A stretch of 64,000 nucleotides of DNA from the NCBI GenBank assembly GCA_050700055.1, contig JBOHGE010000007.1, forward strand, positions 81,204 through 145,203, written 5' to 3'. A program made the position numbers and the translations under genes. The stretch is from GCA-003244245 sp050700055. GTDB taxonomy: Bacteria; Actinomycetota; Actinomycetes; Mycobacteriales; Pseudonocardiaceae. The notes beneath the pieces are model-generated. The model ran no database searches, was not told where the DNA came from, and was given only the letters and a program-made list of their open reading frames with translations. Below are positions 9,225 through 17,595 of the stretch, in pieces. How positions within the stretch are numbered: position 1 is the stretch's first letter; each line of letters begins with the position of its first letter.

Positions 9225-10855
9225 ATGTCTGCTCCCTGCCTCAGCGGAAGCCGGACCGTGAACACCGTGCCGGCGTCATGCCCTACGTCGACGCTGCCGC
9301 GGTAGCGGCGCACCGCTTGGCCGACCAGCGCAAGCCCGAGACCGCGCCCGACCAGACCATCCGACGGCTTGGTGGTCCAGCCGCGCCGGAACATCTCCGG
9401 CACGGCCGCGGAGTCCACCCCCGGGCCACTGTCGGCCACCCGCAGCACCAACTCACCGTCGTCCGTTCGCACGGTGACCACCACCTGGGGTGGGCCGGCG
9501 TGCTGGTCCGCCCCAGCGATCGCCGCGTCCACCGCGTTGTCGATCAGATTGCCGAGAATGGTCACCATATCCCGGGATTCGATGACGCCGTCGACGCCGT
9601 CGATCGCGGTGTCCTCGGTGATGACGAGCTCGACTCCCCGTTCGCCGGCCTCGGTGGACTTGCCGAGCAGCAGTGCCGCCAGTACCGGTTCGGCCACCGC
9701 ACCCACCACCCGGTCGGTGAGTTGCTGAGCGGTTCTCAGCTCAGCGGTGGCGAACTCGACGGACTGCTCGATAAGGCCGAGTTCCACCAGGGACACCACC
9801 GTGTGCAGACGGTTCGCCGCCTCGTGCGCCTGCGCGCGAAGCGACTCGGCGAATCCGCGCACCGTGTCGAGCTCGCCGGTGAGTGCCTGCAGCTCGGTGT
9901 GGTCGCGCAGGGTCACCACATTACCCATCGCCTGGTCTCGGGACCGCACCGCAGCGGTGTTGATCACTAGCACTCGCGTGTCGCTCACGTGGATCTCGTC
10001 CGAGCGTGGTTCGGTGGACACCAACGCCGCGGTCAGTTCCGGCGCCAGACCGAGCGTGTCCACGGCGAACCCTTGCGGGTTGGCGCGCAAACCGAGCAGC
10101 TTTCGGGCCGCGTCGTTGCACAGCACAACGCGGCCCGCACGGTCGAGCAATACCAGCCCTTCCCGGACGGTGTACAGGATCGCCTCGTAGTACTCGAACA
10201 TCCCGCTCAGCTCGTCTGGCGCGACACCCCTGGTCTGCCTGCGCAACCGCGCGCTGACCAGATAGCTGCCGGCGATCCCGACGGCCAGCACCGCGGCGGC
10301 GACCGCGAACAGGATCTGCAGGCGTTGCTGGAGTTCCGCGGAGATGGCGCTGACGGTGATACCGACCGCGACCAGCGCGACGACCTGATGCGCGTCGCCG
10401 AAGACCGGTGCGACCGCACGCACCGAAGGACCGAGGGTGCCGGTGTAGGTCTCGGTGAAAACTCTGCCGGCCAGCGCTTCCTCGGTGTGACCGAGGAATT
10501 TCTGGCCGATCATGGCCGGGTTGGGATGGGTGTAGCGAGTACCGTCCGGTTGCATGATCGTGATGAAACCGACTCCGGTTTCGATCCGCACCCGTTCGGC
10601 GAACGGTTGTAAATCGCGGCTCGGATCCTGGGTGACCAGCGCGGCGCGCACGTTCGACGCACCGCAGAGCGTGGCCGCGACAGCAATGACGGTGTCGCGT
10701 GCCCTGCGCGGGGCCTCCTGTGCGGCGTCCAGGTAGGCCAGCGCGGCACCGGCTGAGACGAGCACGACAACGATCACGACCTGCAGCACCAGCAACTGTC
10801 TGGCGACACTCCAGCGCTTGTGCCGCTGACCCCAACCGATCCACATGTGCTCCAT
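9221..10855 (-). CDS. Sensor histidine kinase of the CitA/DcuS family
   Basis: The 544-residue protein has two membrane helices (about 20-42 and 180-200) enclosing an outer PAS-like sensor domain with a GFITIMQPDGTRYTHPNP segment typical of carboxylate sensors. An inner PAS domain (REGLVLLDRAGRVVLCN), a His-containing helix (AQAHEAANRLHTVV) and an ATPase domain (N box NLIDNAVDAA, G boxes VADSGPGVD and GRGLGLALV) follow. It probably senses a C4-dicarboxylate or citrate outside the cell and phosphorylates the coupled regulator. ATG codons at 10855 and 10846 are both possible starts. Confidence 0.93.
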   Translation of the reverse strand: MEHMWIGWGQRHKRWSVARQLLVLQVVIVVVLVSAGAALAYLDAAQEAPRRARDTVIAVAATLCGASNVRAALVTQDPSRDLQPFAERVRIETGVGFITIMQPDGTRYTHPNPAMIGQKFLGHTEEALAGRVFTETYTGTLGPSVRAVAPVFGDAHQVVALVAVGITVSAISAELQQRLQILFAVAAAVLAVGIAGSYLVSARLRRQTRGVAPDELSGMFEYYEAILYTVREGLVLLDRAGRVVLCNDAARKLLGLRANPQGFAVDTLGLAPELTAALVSTEPRSDEIHVSDTRVLVINTAAVRSRDQAMGNVVTLRDHTELQALTGELDTVRGFAESLRAQAHEAANRLHTVVSLVELGLIEQSVEFATAELRTAQQLTDRVVGAVAEPVLAALLLGKSTEAGERGVELVITEDTAIDGVDGVIESRDMVTILGNLIDNAVDAAIAGADQHAGPPQVVVTVRTDDGELVLRVADSGPGVDSAAVPEMFRRGWTTKPSDGLVGRGLGLALVGQAVRRYRGSVDVGHDAGTVFTVRLPLRQGADM

Positions 10856-10871
10856 CTGAACACAGCCTCAG

Positions 10872-10925
10872 CGGGTCACCGTCGTAGTGAAAGAAACGAA
10901 CACAAGCGTGACCCGGCTCACGCCG
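10872..10925. promoter_or_regulatory. Inverted repeat in the kinase/dctA divergent promoter region
   Basis: An 8-bp inverted repeat, CGGGTCAC at 10872-10879 and GTGACCCG at 10918-10925, lies in the 126-nt gap between the divergent kinase and dctA genes. The 38-nt spacer contains an A-rich stretch. It could be bound by the coupled response regulator, but arm length is short and no second copy was seen. Confidence 0.3.
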
Positions 10926-10981
10926 GTGGGCATGGTCACAGTGCACGCGCCGATCGACGGCGCTCGGACTCATCGGGAGCA

Positions 10982-12388
10982 ATGGTGCCTTACCTGCTGA
11001 CCACCGGCGACGCCGTTGCGGCACGGACCCGCCATGATCGCACGCACTACCTGTACCTGGCGGTGATCGCAGCGGTGCTGCTCGGGATCATCGTCGGATT
11101 CGCCGCGCCGCAGTTCGCCGCCGGGCTCAAACCGCTGGGCACGGCGTTCGTCAACCTGATCAAGATGATGATCTCGCCGATCATCTTCTGCACGATCGTG
11201 CTCGGCATCGGATCGGTCGCCACGGCGGCCAAGGTCGGCCGGGTCGGACTGCTCGCGATCGGCTACTTCCTGGTGATGTCGACGTTCGCGCTGCTGATCG
11301 GGCTGGTCGTCGGCAACCTGCTACATCCGGGCGCGGGCCTGCGCCTCGATCCGTCCGCCGCGGCCAAGGCGCACCAGCAGGCCCAGGGTGGGGCGGGCAC
11401 CGTCGAGTTCCTGCTCGACATCGTGCCCACGACGCTGGTGTCGGCGTTCACCACGGGCCAGGTGCTGCAGACGCTGCTGGTCGCCCTGCTCGCCGGATTC
11501 GCGCTGCAACGGCTGGGTCCGAGTGGCGAACCGATCCGGCGCGGTGTCGAGCACATCCAGCGGTGGGTGTTCCGGATCCTGTCGATGATCATGTGGGCGG
11601 CGCCGGTCGGCGCGTTCGGCGCGATCGCCGCGGTGGTCGGCGAGACCGGCTGGCCGGCCCTGCGCAGCCTCGCCGTGATCATGCTCGGTTTCTACCTGAC
11701 CTGCGCGCTGTTCGTGTTCGTGGTGCTGGGTGCGGTGCTGTGGCTCGGTGCCCGGATCAGCATCGTCGCGCTGCTGCGCTACCTCGCCCGCGAGTTCCTG
11801 CTCATCGTGTCGACCTCGTCGTCGGAGTCCGCGCTGCCGCGCCTGATCGCGAAGATGGAGCATCTCGGCGTCAGCAAACCGGTGGTCGGCATCACCGTGC
11901 CCACCGGGTACTCGTTCAACCTCGACGGCACCGCGATCTACCTGACCATGGCCACCCTGTTCATCGCCGAAGCGGTGGATCGCCCGCTCGCGGTGGGAGA
12001 GCAGATCGCTCTGCTGGTGTTCATGATCATCGCGTCGAAGGGCGCCGCCGGGGTCAGCGGTGCCGGGCTCGCCACGCTCGCCGGTGGGCTGCAGGCGCAC
12101 CGGCCGGAGCTGGTCGACGGGGTCGGTTTCATTCTGGGCATCGACCGGTTCATCTCCGAGGCCCGCGCCCTGACCAACTTCGCCGGGAACGCGGTCGCCA
12201 CCGTGCTGATCGGCTCGTGGACCCGGGAGCTCGACGCCGACCAGGCCCGCCGGGTGCTCACCGGCGAGCACCCGTTCAACGAGACGACGCTCATGGATGA
12301 GCAGGATCTCGCCGGAAACCCTCCAGCCGGCGCAGATCAGGAACCACCAAGAACCGGTAGCACCCTGCCCGCCCGATCAGAAAGATGA
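10982..12388 (+). CDS. dctA: C4-dicarboxylate/cation symporter (DctA type)
   Basis: A membrane transporter of about 468 residues that imports succinate, fumarate or malate with protons or sodium. It shows multiple helices, the early segment FVNLIKMMISPIIFCTIVLGI, the serine-rich reentrant loop TSSSESALPRL, VPTGYSFNLDGTAIYLTM and the family signature around FAGNAVATVLIG. A soluble charged tail ends the protein. The ATG at 10982 gives a normal N-terminus; the next codon, GTG at 10985, is better spaced from GGGAG and may be the true start. It is divergent from the CitA/DcuS-type pair, which probably controls it. Confidence 0.92.
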   Translation: MVPYLLTTGDAVAARTRHDRTHYLYLAVIAAVLLGIIVGFAAPQFAAGLKPLGTAFVNLIKMMISPIIFCTIVLGIGSVATAAKVGRVGLLAIGYFLVMSTFALLIGLVVGNLLHPGAGLRLDPSAAAKAHQQAQGGAGTVEFLLDIVPTTLVSAFTTGQVLQTLLVALLAGFALQRLGPSGEPIRRGVEHIQRWVFRILSMIMWAAPVGAFGAIAAVVGETGWPALRSLAVIMLGFYLTCALFVFVVLGAVLWLGARISIVALLRYLAREFLLIVSTSSSESALPRLIAKMEHLGVSKPVVGITVPTGYSFNLDGTAIYLTMATLFIAEAVDRPLAVGEQIALLVFMIIASKGAAGVSGAGLATLAGGLQAHRPELVDGVGFILGIDRFISEARALTNFAGNAVATVLIGSWTRELDADQARRVLTGEHPFNETTLMDEQDLAGNPPAGADQEPPRTGSTLPARSER

Positions 12389-12400
12389 ACCCCGCTCACC

Positions 12401-12472
12401 CCGCCGCATTCAGCGGGCTCAGCGGGGCTATTCGGTGCTCAATTACCCCGCTGAGCCCGCTGAATGCGGCGG
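12401..12472. terminator. Bidirectional terminator, 27-bp perfect stem
   Basis: Arms at 12401-12427 and 12446-12472 are perfectly complementary over 27 nt, separated by an 18-nt loop. The element sits exactly between the converging dctA (stop at 12388) and yebC (stop at 12473). There is no strong T tract, as is common in high-GC actinobacteria. Confidence 0.9.
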
Positions 12473-13213
12473 TCAGACCTGCAGGTCGTCGGGGATGTCT
12501 GGGTTGGCGTAGACGTTGTGGACGTCGTCGCAGTCTTCTAGGGCGTCGATGAGCTTGAGGGCTTTGCGGGCGGTGTCGGCGTCCAGCTGGGTGCTGACTG
12601 AGGGGAGGAAGCTGGCGTCGGCGGAGTCGTAGTCGATGCCGGTGCGCTGCAGCGCGGTGCGCACCGCGACGAGGTCAGTGGCCTCGGAGACCACCTCGAA
12701 CGACTCGCCCAGGTCGTTGACCTCCTCGGCACCGGCGTCGAGCACCGCGGCCAGCACGGCGTCCTCGGAGACACCCTCCTTGGGCACAATCACCACGCCT
12801 TTGCGGCTGAACAGGAACGACACCGACCCGGGATCGGCCATCGTGCCGCCGTTACGGCTCATCGCGATGCGGACCTCCGACGCCGCCCGGTTGCGGTTGT
12901 CGGTGAGACACTCGACGAGCAGGGCCATCCCGCCTGGCCCGTAACCCTCGTACATGATCGTCTGGTAGTCGGCACCGCCGGCATCCGCGCCAGAACCGCG
13001 CTTGACCGCGCGGTCGATATTGTCGATCGGCACCGAGCTCTTGCGGGCCTTCTGGATCGCGTCGTACAGCGTCGGGTTGCCGTCCGGATCACCACCACCG
13101 GTGCGGGCGGCCACCTCGATATTCTTGATCAATTTTGCGAAGAGCTTACCGCGCTTGGCGTCGACCACGGCCTTCTTGTGCTTGGTGGTCGCCCATTTCG
13201 AATGGCCGCTCAT
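12473..13213 (-). CDS. YebC/PmpR family translation/transcription factor
   Basis: A 246-residue member of the YebC (TACO1) family. Some members are reported to help ribosomes through proline-rich stretches, others to bind DNA. The start MSGHSKWATTKHKKAVVDAKRGKLF-like region is the family signature; further segments are YEGYGPGGMALLVECLTDNRNR and the late VSTQLDADTARKALKLIDALEDCDDV. The ATG at 13213 fits the family N-terminus. The 3' end of pdxT overlaps its first 68 nt in another frame, so the two are probably co-transcribed. Confidence 0.95.
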   Translation of the reverse strand: MSGHSKWATTKHKKAVVDAKRGKLFAKLIKNIEVAARTGGGDPDGNPTLYDAIQKARKSSVPIDNIDRAVKRGSGADAGGADYQTIMYEGYGPGGMALLVECLTDNRNRAASEVRIAMSRNGGTMADPGSVSFLFSRKGVVIVPKEGVSEDAVLAAVLDAGAEEVNDLGESFEVVSEATDLVAVRTALQRTGIDYDSADASFLPSVSTQLDADTARKALKLIDALEDCDDVHNVYANPDIPDDLQV

Positions 13214-13850
13214 ACCCCGCTCTTTCTGCACTCGACCGCTGGACCATCTCACCGAAGAGCCGGTGCACCCGCCGGTCACCGGTCAGCTCCGGGTGAAACG
13301 CGGTGGCCAGCACGCACCCCTGCCGGACCGCGACGATCCTACCGGCGGCGCGGCCGGCAGCCGGAATGTCGGGCACTACGGCGAGCACCTCGACGCCGGC
13401 ACCGACCTGCTCCACCCACGGGGCGCGGATGAACACCGCCCGGATCGGGCCACCGACCACCCCGACGAAGTCCAGGTCGGCCTCGAAGGAGTCGACCTGC
13501 CGGCCGAAGGCGTTGCGGCGCACCACCACGTCCAGCACCCCGAGTTGGCGCTGGTCGGGCCGGCCATCGAGGATCTCCCGGCCGAGCAGGATCATCCCCG
13601 CACACGAGCCGTAGGCCGGCATGCCCGCGGCCAGCCGGGCCCGCAGCGGCTCCAGCAGGTCGAACGCGACCAGCAACCGGCTCATCGTGGTGGACTCGCC
13701 ACCAGGCAGGATCAGTGCGTCTACCTCGGCAAGCTCGTCGGCGCGGCGTACCGCAGCACTGCGCAGCCCGCATCCGGCCAGCGCACGTTGGTGCCGGCGG
13801 ACGTCACCCTGCAGGGCGAGCACTCCGATGAGCGGGCCGTGGGCGGTCAC
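13146..13850 (-). CDS. pdxT: Pyridoxal 5'-phosphate synthase glutaminase subunit PdxT
   Basis: PdxT hydrolyses glutamine and passes ammonia to PdxS to make PLP. The sequence shows IGVLALQGDVRRHQ, LILPGGESTTMSRL, the nucleophile Cys in AYGSCAGMIL, and the His/Glu pair in ATAFHPELTGD. The family normally ends soon after HRLFGEMV; here the frame continues about 29 residues, overlapping the yebC start by 68 nt. The GTG at 13848-13850 gives the normal N-terminus. Its partner pdxS lies 5 kb upstream, separated by an inserted cassette. Confidence 0.94.
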   Translation of the reverse strand: MTAHGPLIGVLALQGDVRRHQRALAGCGLRSAAVRRADELAEVDALILPGGESTTMSRLLVAFDLLEPLRARLAAGMPAYGSCAGMILLGREILDGRPDQRQLGVLDVVVRRNAFGRQVDSFEADLDFVGVVGGPIRAVFIRAPWVEQVGAGVEVLAVVPDIPAAGRAAGRIVAVRQGCVLATAFHPELTGDRRVHRLFGEMVQRSSAERAGYERPFEMGDHQAQEGRGRRQAR

Positions 13851-13936
13851 ACCCTCAGGGTAGGCGCCCGGCGGGATGCCTACCGGCGCACAACACTGGA
13901 TCAGTAACCAGGGGTGCGAGGACCGTTTGGTCACGG

Positions 13937-14212
13937 CTACCAGGGGTGCAGGTTTTCGGAGACAGTGGCCTGCACGATTGCGTGGCTGGTATCGAAGTAC
14001 CGGTGGGCGAGGTGGTTGCGCATGCCGGCGACATCGATCCAAGCTGGTTCATGAGCGAGCAATTCGGGATCGATGACTTTGCGTGCTTCACCGATTTCGA
14101 TGAGGCGAACTCGGACAGCGTCGAATGCAGGTGACCCACACTTCACAAGCACACCCGAAGCAATAAAATCCACGAATTTCAAGCCCGCCGCGTGGACTTT
14201 CTCGAAATTCAC
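13937..14212 (-). CDS. HepT-like (DUF86) ribonuclease toxin, orphan, possibly 5'-truncated
   Basis: The 91-residue frame has a C-terminal core RLIEIGEARKVI and GMRNHLAHRYF. The latter fits the HepT motif Arg-x4-His-x-Tyr, the active site of the HEPN RNase in MNT-HepT toxin systems. Family members are usually 110-140 residues; here the segment before the core is only about 35 residues and does not match the family. The frame stays open for about 20 codons upstream of the GTG at 14212, but without ATG, GTG or TTG. No nucleotidyltransferase (MntA) antitoxin gene is visible nearby. It sits directly upstream of pdxT on the same strand. Confidence 0.55.
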   Translation of the reverse strand: MNFEKVHAAGLKFVDFIASGVLVKCGSPAFDAVRVRLIEIGEARKVIDPELLAHEPAWIDVAGMRNHLAHRYFDTSHAIVQATVSENLHPW

Positions 14213-14399
14213 ATGCGCGCAGAGTCTGCGCCCGCCGCCATTGATGCGGACAGGTGGTGATCTATGTATATCAGGCAGTCATGTCGTCGATGCGCTGATC
14301 ATCGAGCTACACAGATGGTGACAGGTGTGATGATAGCCCTTGCGCGTCTCCGGTTGCCTCCTGCACACTGCATGGACAGACGACAACAGGAAGACCACC

Positions 14400-14684
14400 A
14401 TGACCAATAGCGCATCGCCCAGACCTTGGGAGGCCGATCCGGAAGCGATATTCGTCCGCCGACTCGGCAAGTCAGCCGACGGAACGGGTAGCAGCCACGG
14501 AAAAACGGGGTGTCCGGACTTCTGGGAACTCTCGAATGGAGACGTTGCGGTGATTGGACGTGACCTTACCGCCGCCTACACTAATCGCCTTCCCGAAGGG
14601 GTGACAGTGTTGAGTGACGAACGCCTCGTTGTGATTCCACGGGCTATGATCATAGCAGCAAAATCGGACATTCCAGATGCTTGA
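14400..14684 (+). CDS. Small hypothetical protein, first gene of accessory cassette
   Basis: A 94-residue soluble protein with no membrane segment. It contains TGCPDFWELSNGDVAVIGRD and RLVVIPRAMIIAAKSDIPD, a pattern I recall from short actinomycete proteins often encoded next to DUF6879 genes. AGGA lies about 8 nt before the ATG at 14400. Its stop overlaps the next gene start by 8 nt, so translation is coupled. A/T-rich codons are commoner here than in the flanking core genes. Function unknown; a nucleotide-binding or regulatory role cannot be claimed. Confidence 0.7.
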   Translation: MTNSASPRPWEADPEAIFVRRLGKSADGTGSSHGKTGCPDFWELSNGDVAVIGRDLTAAYTNRLPEGVTVLSDERLVVIPRAMIIAAKSDIPDA

Positions 14685-15312
14685 GCAAGTTCGCAACATG
14701 CCGGGCGATATTCTTCGCCCGGCCCAGGCTTACCTGAACGACGCAAATCAATACTGGGGGCACATCAAGAGATTCGACAAACTTGAACGCCTTCAGCATT
14801 TCCGGGAACCCGGTTATCCCAGCTGGGAATCGTTTGCGGCCGGCCGCTGGGATGAGGCCCTTCAAATAATGCGGCGAGATCGACCGGCCGTCGAGGATGA
14901 ATTTGCCGAGGATTTCCGGATGGGCCTTACCTCGTATCGCGTCCGCGTAGTGGAGCTTCCAGTCACGCCATATCTACAATGGGAGCTTTACGAATTAAAA
15001 GTGCGCGCGGAATGCGGCGAAGGAATTCGGGTCGTCAGACGCGAGGCGGTGGCTCGCCATGAAACAGACGCAGCCGTCCCAGAACTGATTTTCATGGACA
15101 CCCTTGCCATGTACGAGATTCTCTACGACAACACTGGAATCCAGACGGGAGGACGAAAATTTACCGACCCCGAGTTGATCAAGAAATGCCTGTCCGAGGT
15201 CCACGCGCTCTACATCCACGGCGAAGACCTACTCAGGTTCTTCGAGCGTGAAATCTCACCACTGCCGCCTCCTCTCGTTGATCCGGAGTTCACGTCTTCG
15301 CCGGGCTCGTGA
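14677..15312 (+). CDS. DUF6879-like protein
   Basis: The 211-residue soluble protein resembles the DUF6879 family: a mid-protein block with SYRVRVVELPVTPYLQWELYEL and then ECGEGIRVVRREAV, followed by a region ending FFEREISP. Homologs are common in actinomycetes beside XRE/DUF397 regulators, as here. No catalytic motif is recognisable. It overlaps the preceding small gene by 8 nt and is 14 nt before the next gene, so the three form one operon. Base use is less GC-rich than the core genes, consistent with transfer. Confidence 0.65.
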   Translation: MLEQVRNMPGDILRPAQAYLNDANQYWGHIKRFDKLERLQHFREPGYPSWESFAAGRWDEALQIMRRDRPAVEDEFAEDFRMGLTSYRVRVVELPVTPYLQWELYELKVRAECGEGIRVVRREAVARHETDAAVPELIFMDTLAMYEILYDNTGIQTGGRKFTDPELIKKCLSEVHALYIHGEDLLRFFEREISPLPPPLVDPEFTSSPGS

Positions 15313-15326
15313 ACTCGATTTAAAAA

Positions 15327-16103
15327 ATGAGTCGCCGGGTAAGACCTAACGGAGCAACAGCGACTAGAGCTGTGCTCTTTTTGGTCATACTACTGCTCGT
15401 ACTAGTGAGCGTCGGCCTGGTCGCGGCGTCACCGCTGGCACTGAGAGCGCTAGACCGCAACAGTAACGAGATCAACTGGGATCGACTAAGCGAAATCGGT
15501 GCGACTTACGGTGCGGTGTCAGCGATCATTGCCGCCGTCGTCTTGCTCGGCGTGACCGCCTCTCTCATTATCCAGAGCCGCGAAGCAAGGGCAGCTCGCG
15601 GCAACGCCCAACGGGCATATCATGCCGACCTCCTGCGTATGGCCACGGACGACCCGCGTTACATGGAGTGCTGGGGTCCATACGTGACGGAAAACTTTGA
15701 CGCCGAATGTCAATACGTCTATGTCAATCTGATAGTCACCCAGTGGCATTACGAGTACAAGATCGGCGAGATGACAGATGCTCTGCTGCGGGCGACTGCC
15801 GCAAGCGTGTTCGCCGGCTCGCCGGGACGTCAATACTGGAAGGCGTCCGGGTCTTTTTGGCGAGACAACTACTCGGGTCGCCGCGCCGGACGCTTTTTTC
15901 ACATCCTGAACGAAGAATACGAAGAAGCCTTGAAAAATCCGCCATCTGGTCCGCCCGATGCGGTTGACAATAAGCCGCCGTCCCGCCGGGAAGATTCTCG
16001 GAGTTCTCGATGGTGGTGGCTCGTTGCCGCCGGATGTGGGGTTGCGGTGAGCGTGATGCTATATACCGTCCGCCGAATCTGGTGTCACTACAACAGATCA
16101 TGA
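15327..16103 (+). CDS. DUF6082-like membrane protein
   Basis: The 258-residue protein has three hydrophobic segments: about residues 14-35 (AVLFLVILLLVLVSVGLVAA), 63-85 (VSAIIAAVVLLGVTASLII) and 228-245 near the C-terminus. After the second helix come QSREARAARGNAQRAYHADLL and DPRYMECWGP, typical of DUF6082 as I know it. Third gene of the cassette; its 3' end overlaps the converging 16088-16396 gene by 16 nt. It may place a cassette function at the membrane; the role is unknown. Confidence 0.65.
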   Translation: MSRRVRPNGATATRAVLFLVILLLVLVSVGLVAASPLALRALDRNSNEINWDRLSEIGATYGAVSAIIAAVVLLGVTASLIIQSREARAARGNAQRAYHADLLRMATDDPRYMECWGPYVTENFDAECQYVYVNLIVTQWHYEYKIGEMTDALLRATAASVFAGSPGRQYWKASGSFWRDNYSGRRAGRFFHILNEEYEEALKNPPSGPPDAVDNKPPSRREDSRSSRWWWLVAAGCGVAVSVMLYTVRRIWCHYNRS

Positions 16104-16396
16104 CTCGCCCCGTGCTCAGCACGGTCGGTCGGCGGATCTACCGACGGTATGAGATCAACGTGGGCCGCGTCGGGTGAGCCGGGGGTGGCGGCGGCGAACT
16201 CGCCGAGTGCGCCGACGAACGCTGTGACACAGCGGTGCAGGCCGGCCTCGCTCATCTGCAGGTCCAGCCCGTTACGACCACCCAGGGTGATCTCGATGAC
16301 GTCACTGGCGGGATAGACCTGATAGGTGATCTCAGTCTCGTCGTTCACTGCCACCCAGGCACTGACCCGCACCGACGAGCTACTGATGTATGCCAT
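16088..16396 (-). CDS. Small hypothetical protein divergent from the XRE regulator
   Basis: A 102-residue protein starting MAYISSSSVRVSAWVAVNDETEITYQ-like, with an ITLGGRNGLDLQMSEAGLHRCV segment and a disordered acidic end. I recognise no domain. It reads away from the XRE gene across a 108-nt gap, so the two probably share a control region. The regular codon structure and shared promoter region support it being real. It may be a target of the XRE/DUF397 pair. Confidence 0.6.
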   Translation of the reverse strand: MAYISSSSVRVSAWVAVNDETEITYQVYPASDVIEITLGGRNGLDLQMSEAGLHRCVTAFVGALGEFAAATPGSPDAAHVDLIPSVDPPTDRAEHGASHDLL

Positions 16397-16504
16397 GTCC
16401 TTGACCTCCCCGTGCCCGCCGTCGAGTACAGTCGCGGCGCTGGTTTCCTTCCGTACAGAGTGAGAGTAAACTACGTACGTTGTTCAATGCAAGGAGGGTG
16501 TCCG

Positions 16505-17365
16505 ATGGGGCGGCAGATGAACACCGAACGCGTTCAGGTGGCGGCGACGCTGCGCCGGATGCGCGAGGAGGCCGGCTTGAGCCGGGAGCAGGCCGCCGAG
16601 GTGCTCAGCTGCACCACCTCCAAGATCGGCGATCTGGAGACCGGCCGGTCCGGCGCCAAACCCGTCGAGCTGGCGGCACTGCTGGACCGCTACGGCGTCA
16701 CCGGCGACGAGCGCGACGAGCTGATCGAGTTCGCCCGCGACTCCCAGAGCCGGCGGCCCCGAGGCAGCCACTGGGTCACGATTCCGGGTAGCCACCGCCG
16801 GTTCCTCGATCTGGAGCGCCAGGCCACCTCGGCGATCTTCTACTCCGGCGAGATCATCCACGGTCTGCTGCAGACCGAGGGCTACGCGCAGGCCCAGCTC
16901 CGCTGGAACAACCTGCACGAACCGGAGGTACTTGAGCAGGTCCTGAAACTGCGGATAGCCCGCAGCGCCGCATTGAGCCGCTCCGAGCGGCCACCGCTAC
17001 GGTTGTGGTGCGTTCTCGGCGAGGCCGCGCTGCGCTCCGGCGTCGGCGGCCCGGCGGTGATGCGCGAGCAACTCGAACACCTGGTCACCATGATCACACT
17101 GCAGGAGAATGTGGTGGTCCAAGTGCTGCCGCTGGGCTCGGGGGCACACGCCCTCATGGGCCTGACCATGACGCTCTACGACTTCCCGCCGCCTGCGCCG
17201 CGGATGCTGCATTTCGACGTCTACGGGCGCGGCGCCTTTCAGGACCGAGAGCCGGACGTCTCCGGGGCCGCGCATATACTGGACCTGCTCCGGGCCAAAG
17301 CCCTGGGCCACGAGGAGAGCAGCGAATTCATCCAGGCCATCCTCAGCGAACAGGAGGAGAGGTAA
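16505..17365 (+). CDS. XRE-family regulator with DUF5753 domain
   Basis: The 286-residue protein has an N-terminal helix-turn-helix (about 10-65: AATLRRMREEAGLSREQAAEVLSC and TSKIGDLETGR) and a DUF5753 domain (IFYSGEIIHGLLQTEGYAQA to RMLHFDVYGR). Such proteins pair with DUF397 proteins in actinomycetes (Scr1/Scr2- and WhiJ-like systems), acting as regulators or toxin-antitoxin-like pairs. The ATG at 16505 has AAGGAGG with ideal 7-nt spacing. A short palindrome ACGTACGT lies about 30 nt upstream and could be part of an operator. Confidence 0.9.
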   Translation: MGRQMNTERVQVAATLRRMREEAGLSREQAAEVLSCTTSKIGDLETGRSGAKPVELAALLDRYGVTGDERDELIEFARDSQSRRPRGSHWVTIPGSHRRFLDLERQATSAIFYSGEIIHGLLQTEGYAQAQLRWNNLHEPEVLEQVLKLRIARSAALSRSERPPLRLWCVLGEAALRSGVGGPAVMREQLEHLVTMITLQENVVVQVLPLGSGAHALMGLTMTLYDFPPPAPRMLHFDVYGRGAFQDREPDVSGAAHILDLLRAKALGHEESSEFIQAILSEQEER

Positions 17366-17369
17366 GCGC

Positions 17370-17564
17370 ATGCCCCGCACCCTCGGACAGTGGTTCTTGC
17401 CGGGACGATCGGACAACGGCGCCACTTGCGTGCAGACCAGGTTCACCGACGACGCGGTGTACGTGCGCAACAACCTGCGGCCGGACGCGGGCACCGCTGT
17501 CTTCGATCACGCCGAGTGGGCCGTGTTCGTCGCCGGCGTCAAAGACGGCGACTACGACCTGTAG
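17370..17564 (+). CDS. DUF397 protein
   Basis: A 64-residue protein with NGATCVQTRF, AVYVRNNLRPDAG and a C-terminal W-x-x-F-V-A-G-V-K-D-G pattern (EWAVFVAGVKDGDYDL), which defines DUF397. It starts 4 nt after the XRE/DUF5753 stop. DUF397 proteins are thought to bind their cognate XRE partner and relieve or alter its DNA binding; that partner is the gene just upstream. Confidence 0.9.
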   Translation: MPRTLGQWFLPGRSDNGATCVQTRFTDDAVYVRNNLRPDAGTAVFDHAEWAVFVAGVKDGDYDL

Positions 17565-17595
17565 GGCCGGTATCCGCGCGAGCGACAGGACACCG

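Noticed and set aside
11321..12271. 316-codon minus frame opposite dctA
   Set aside because: His/Gln/Asp-rich antisense shadow of a clear DctA gene.
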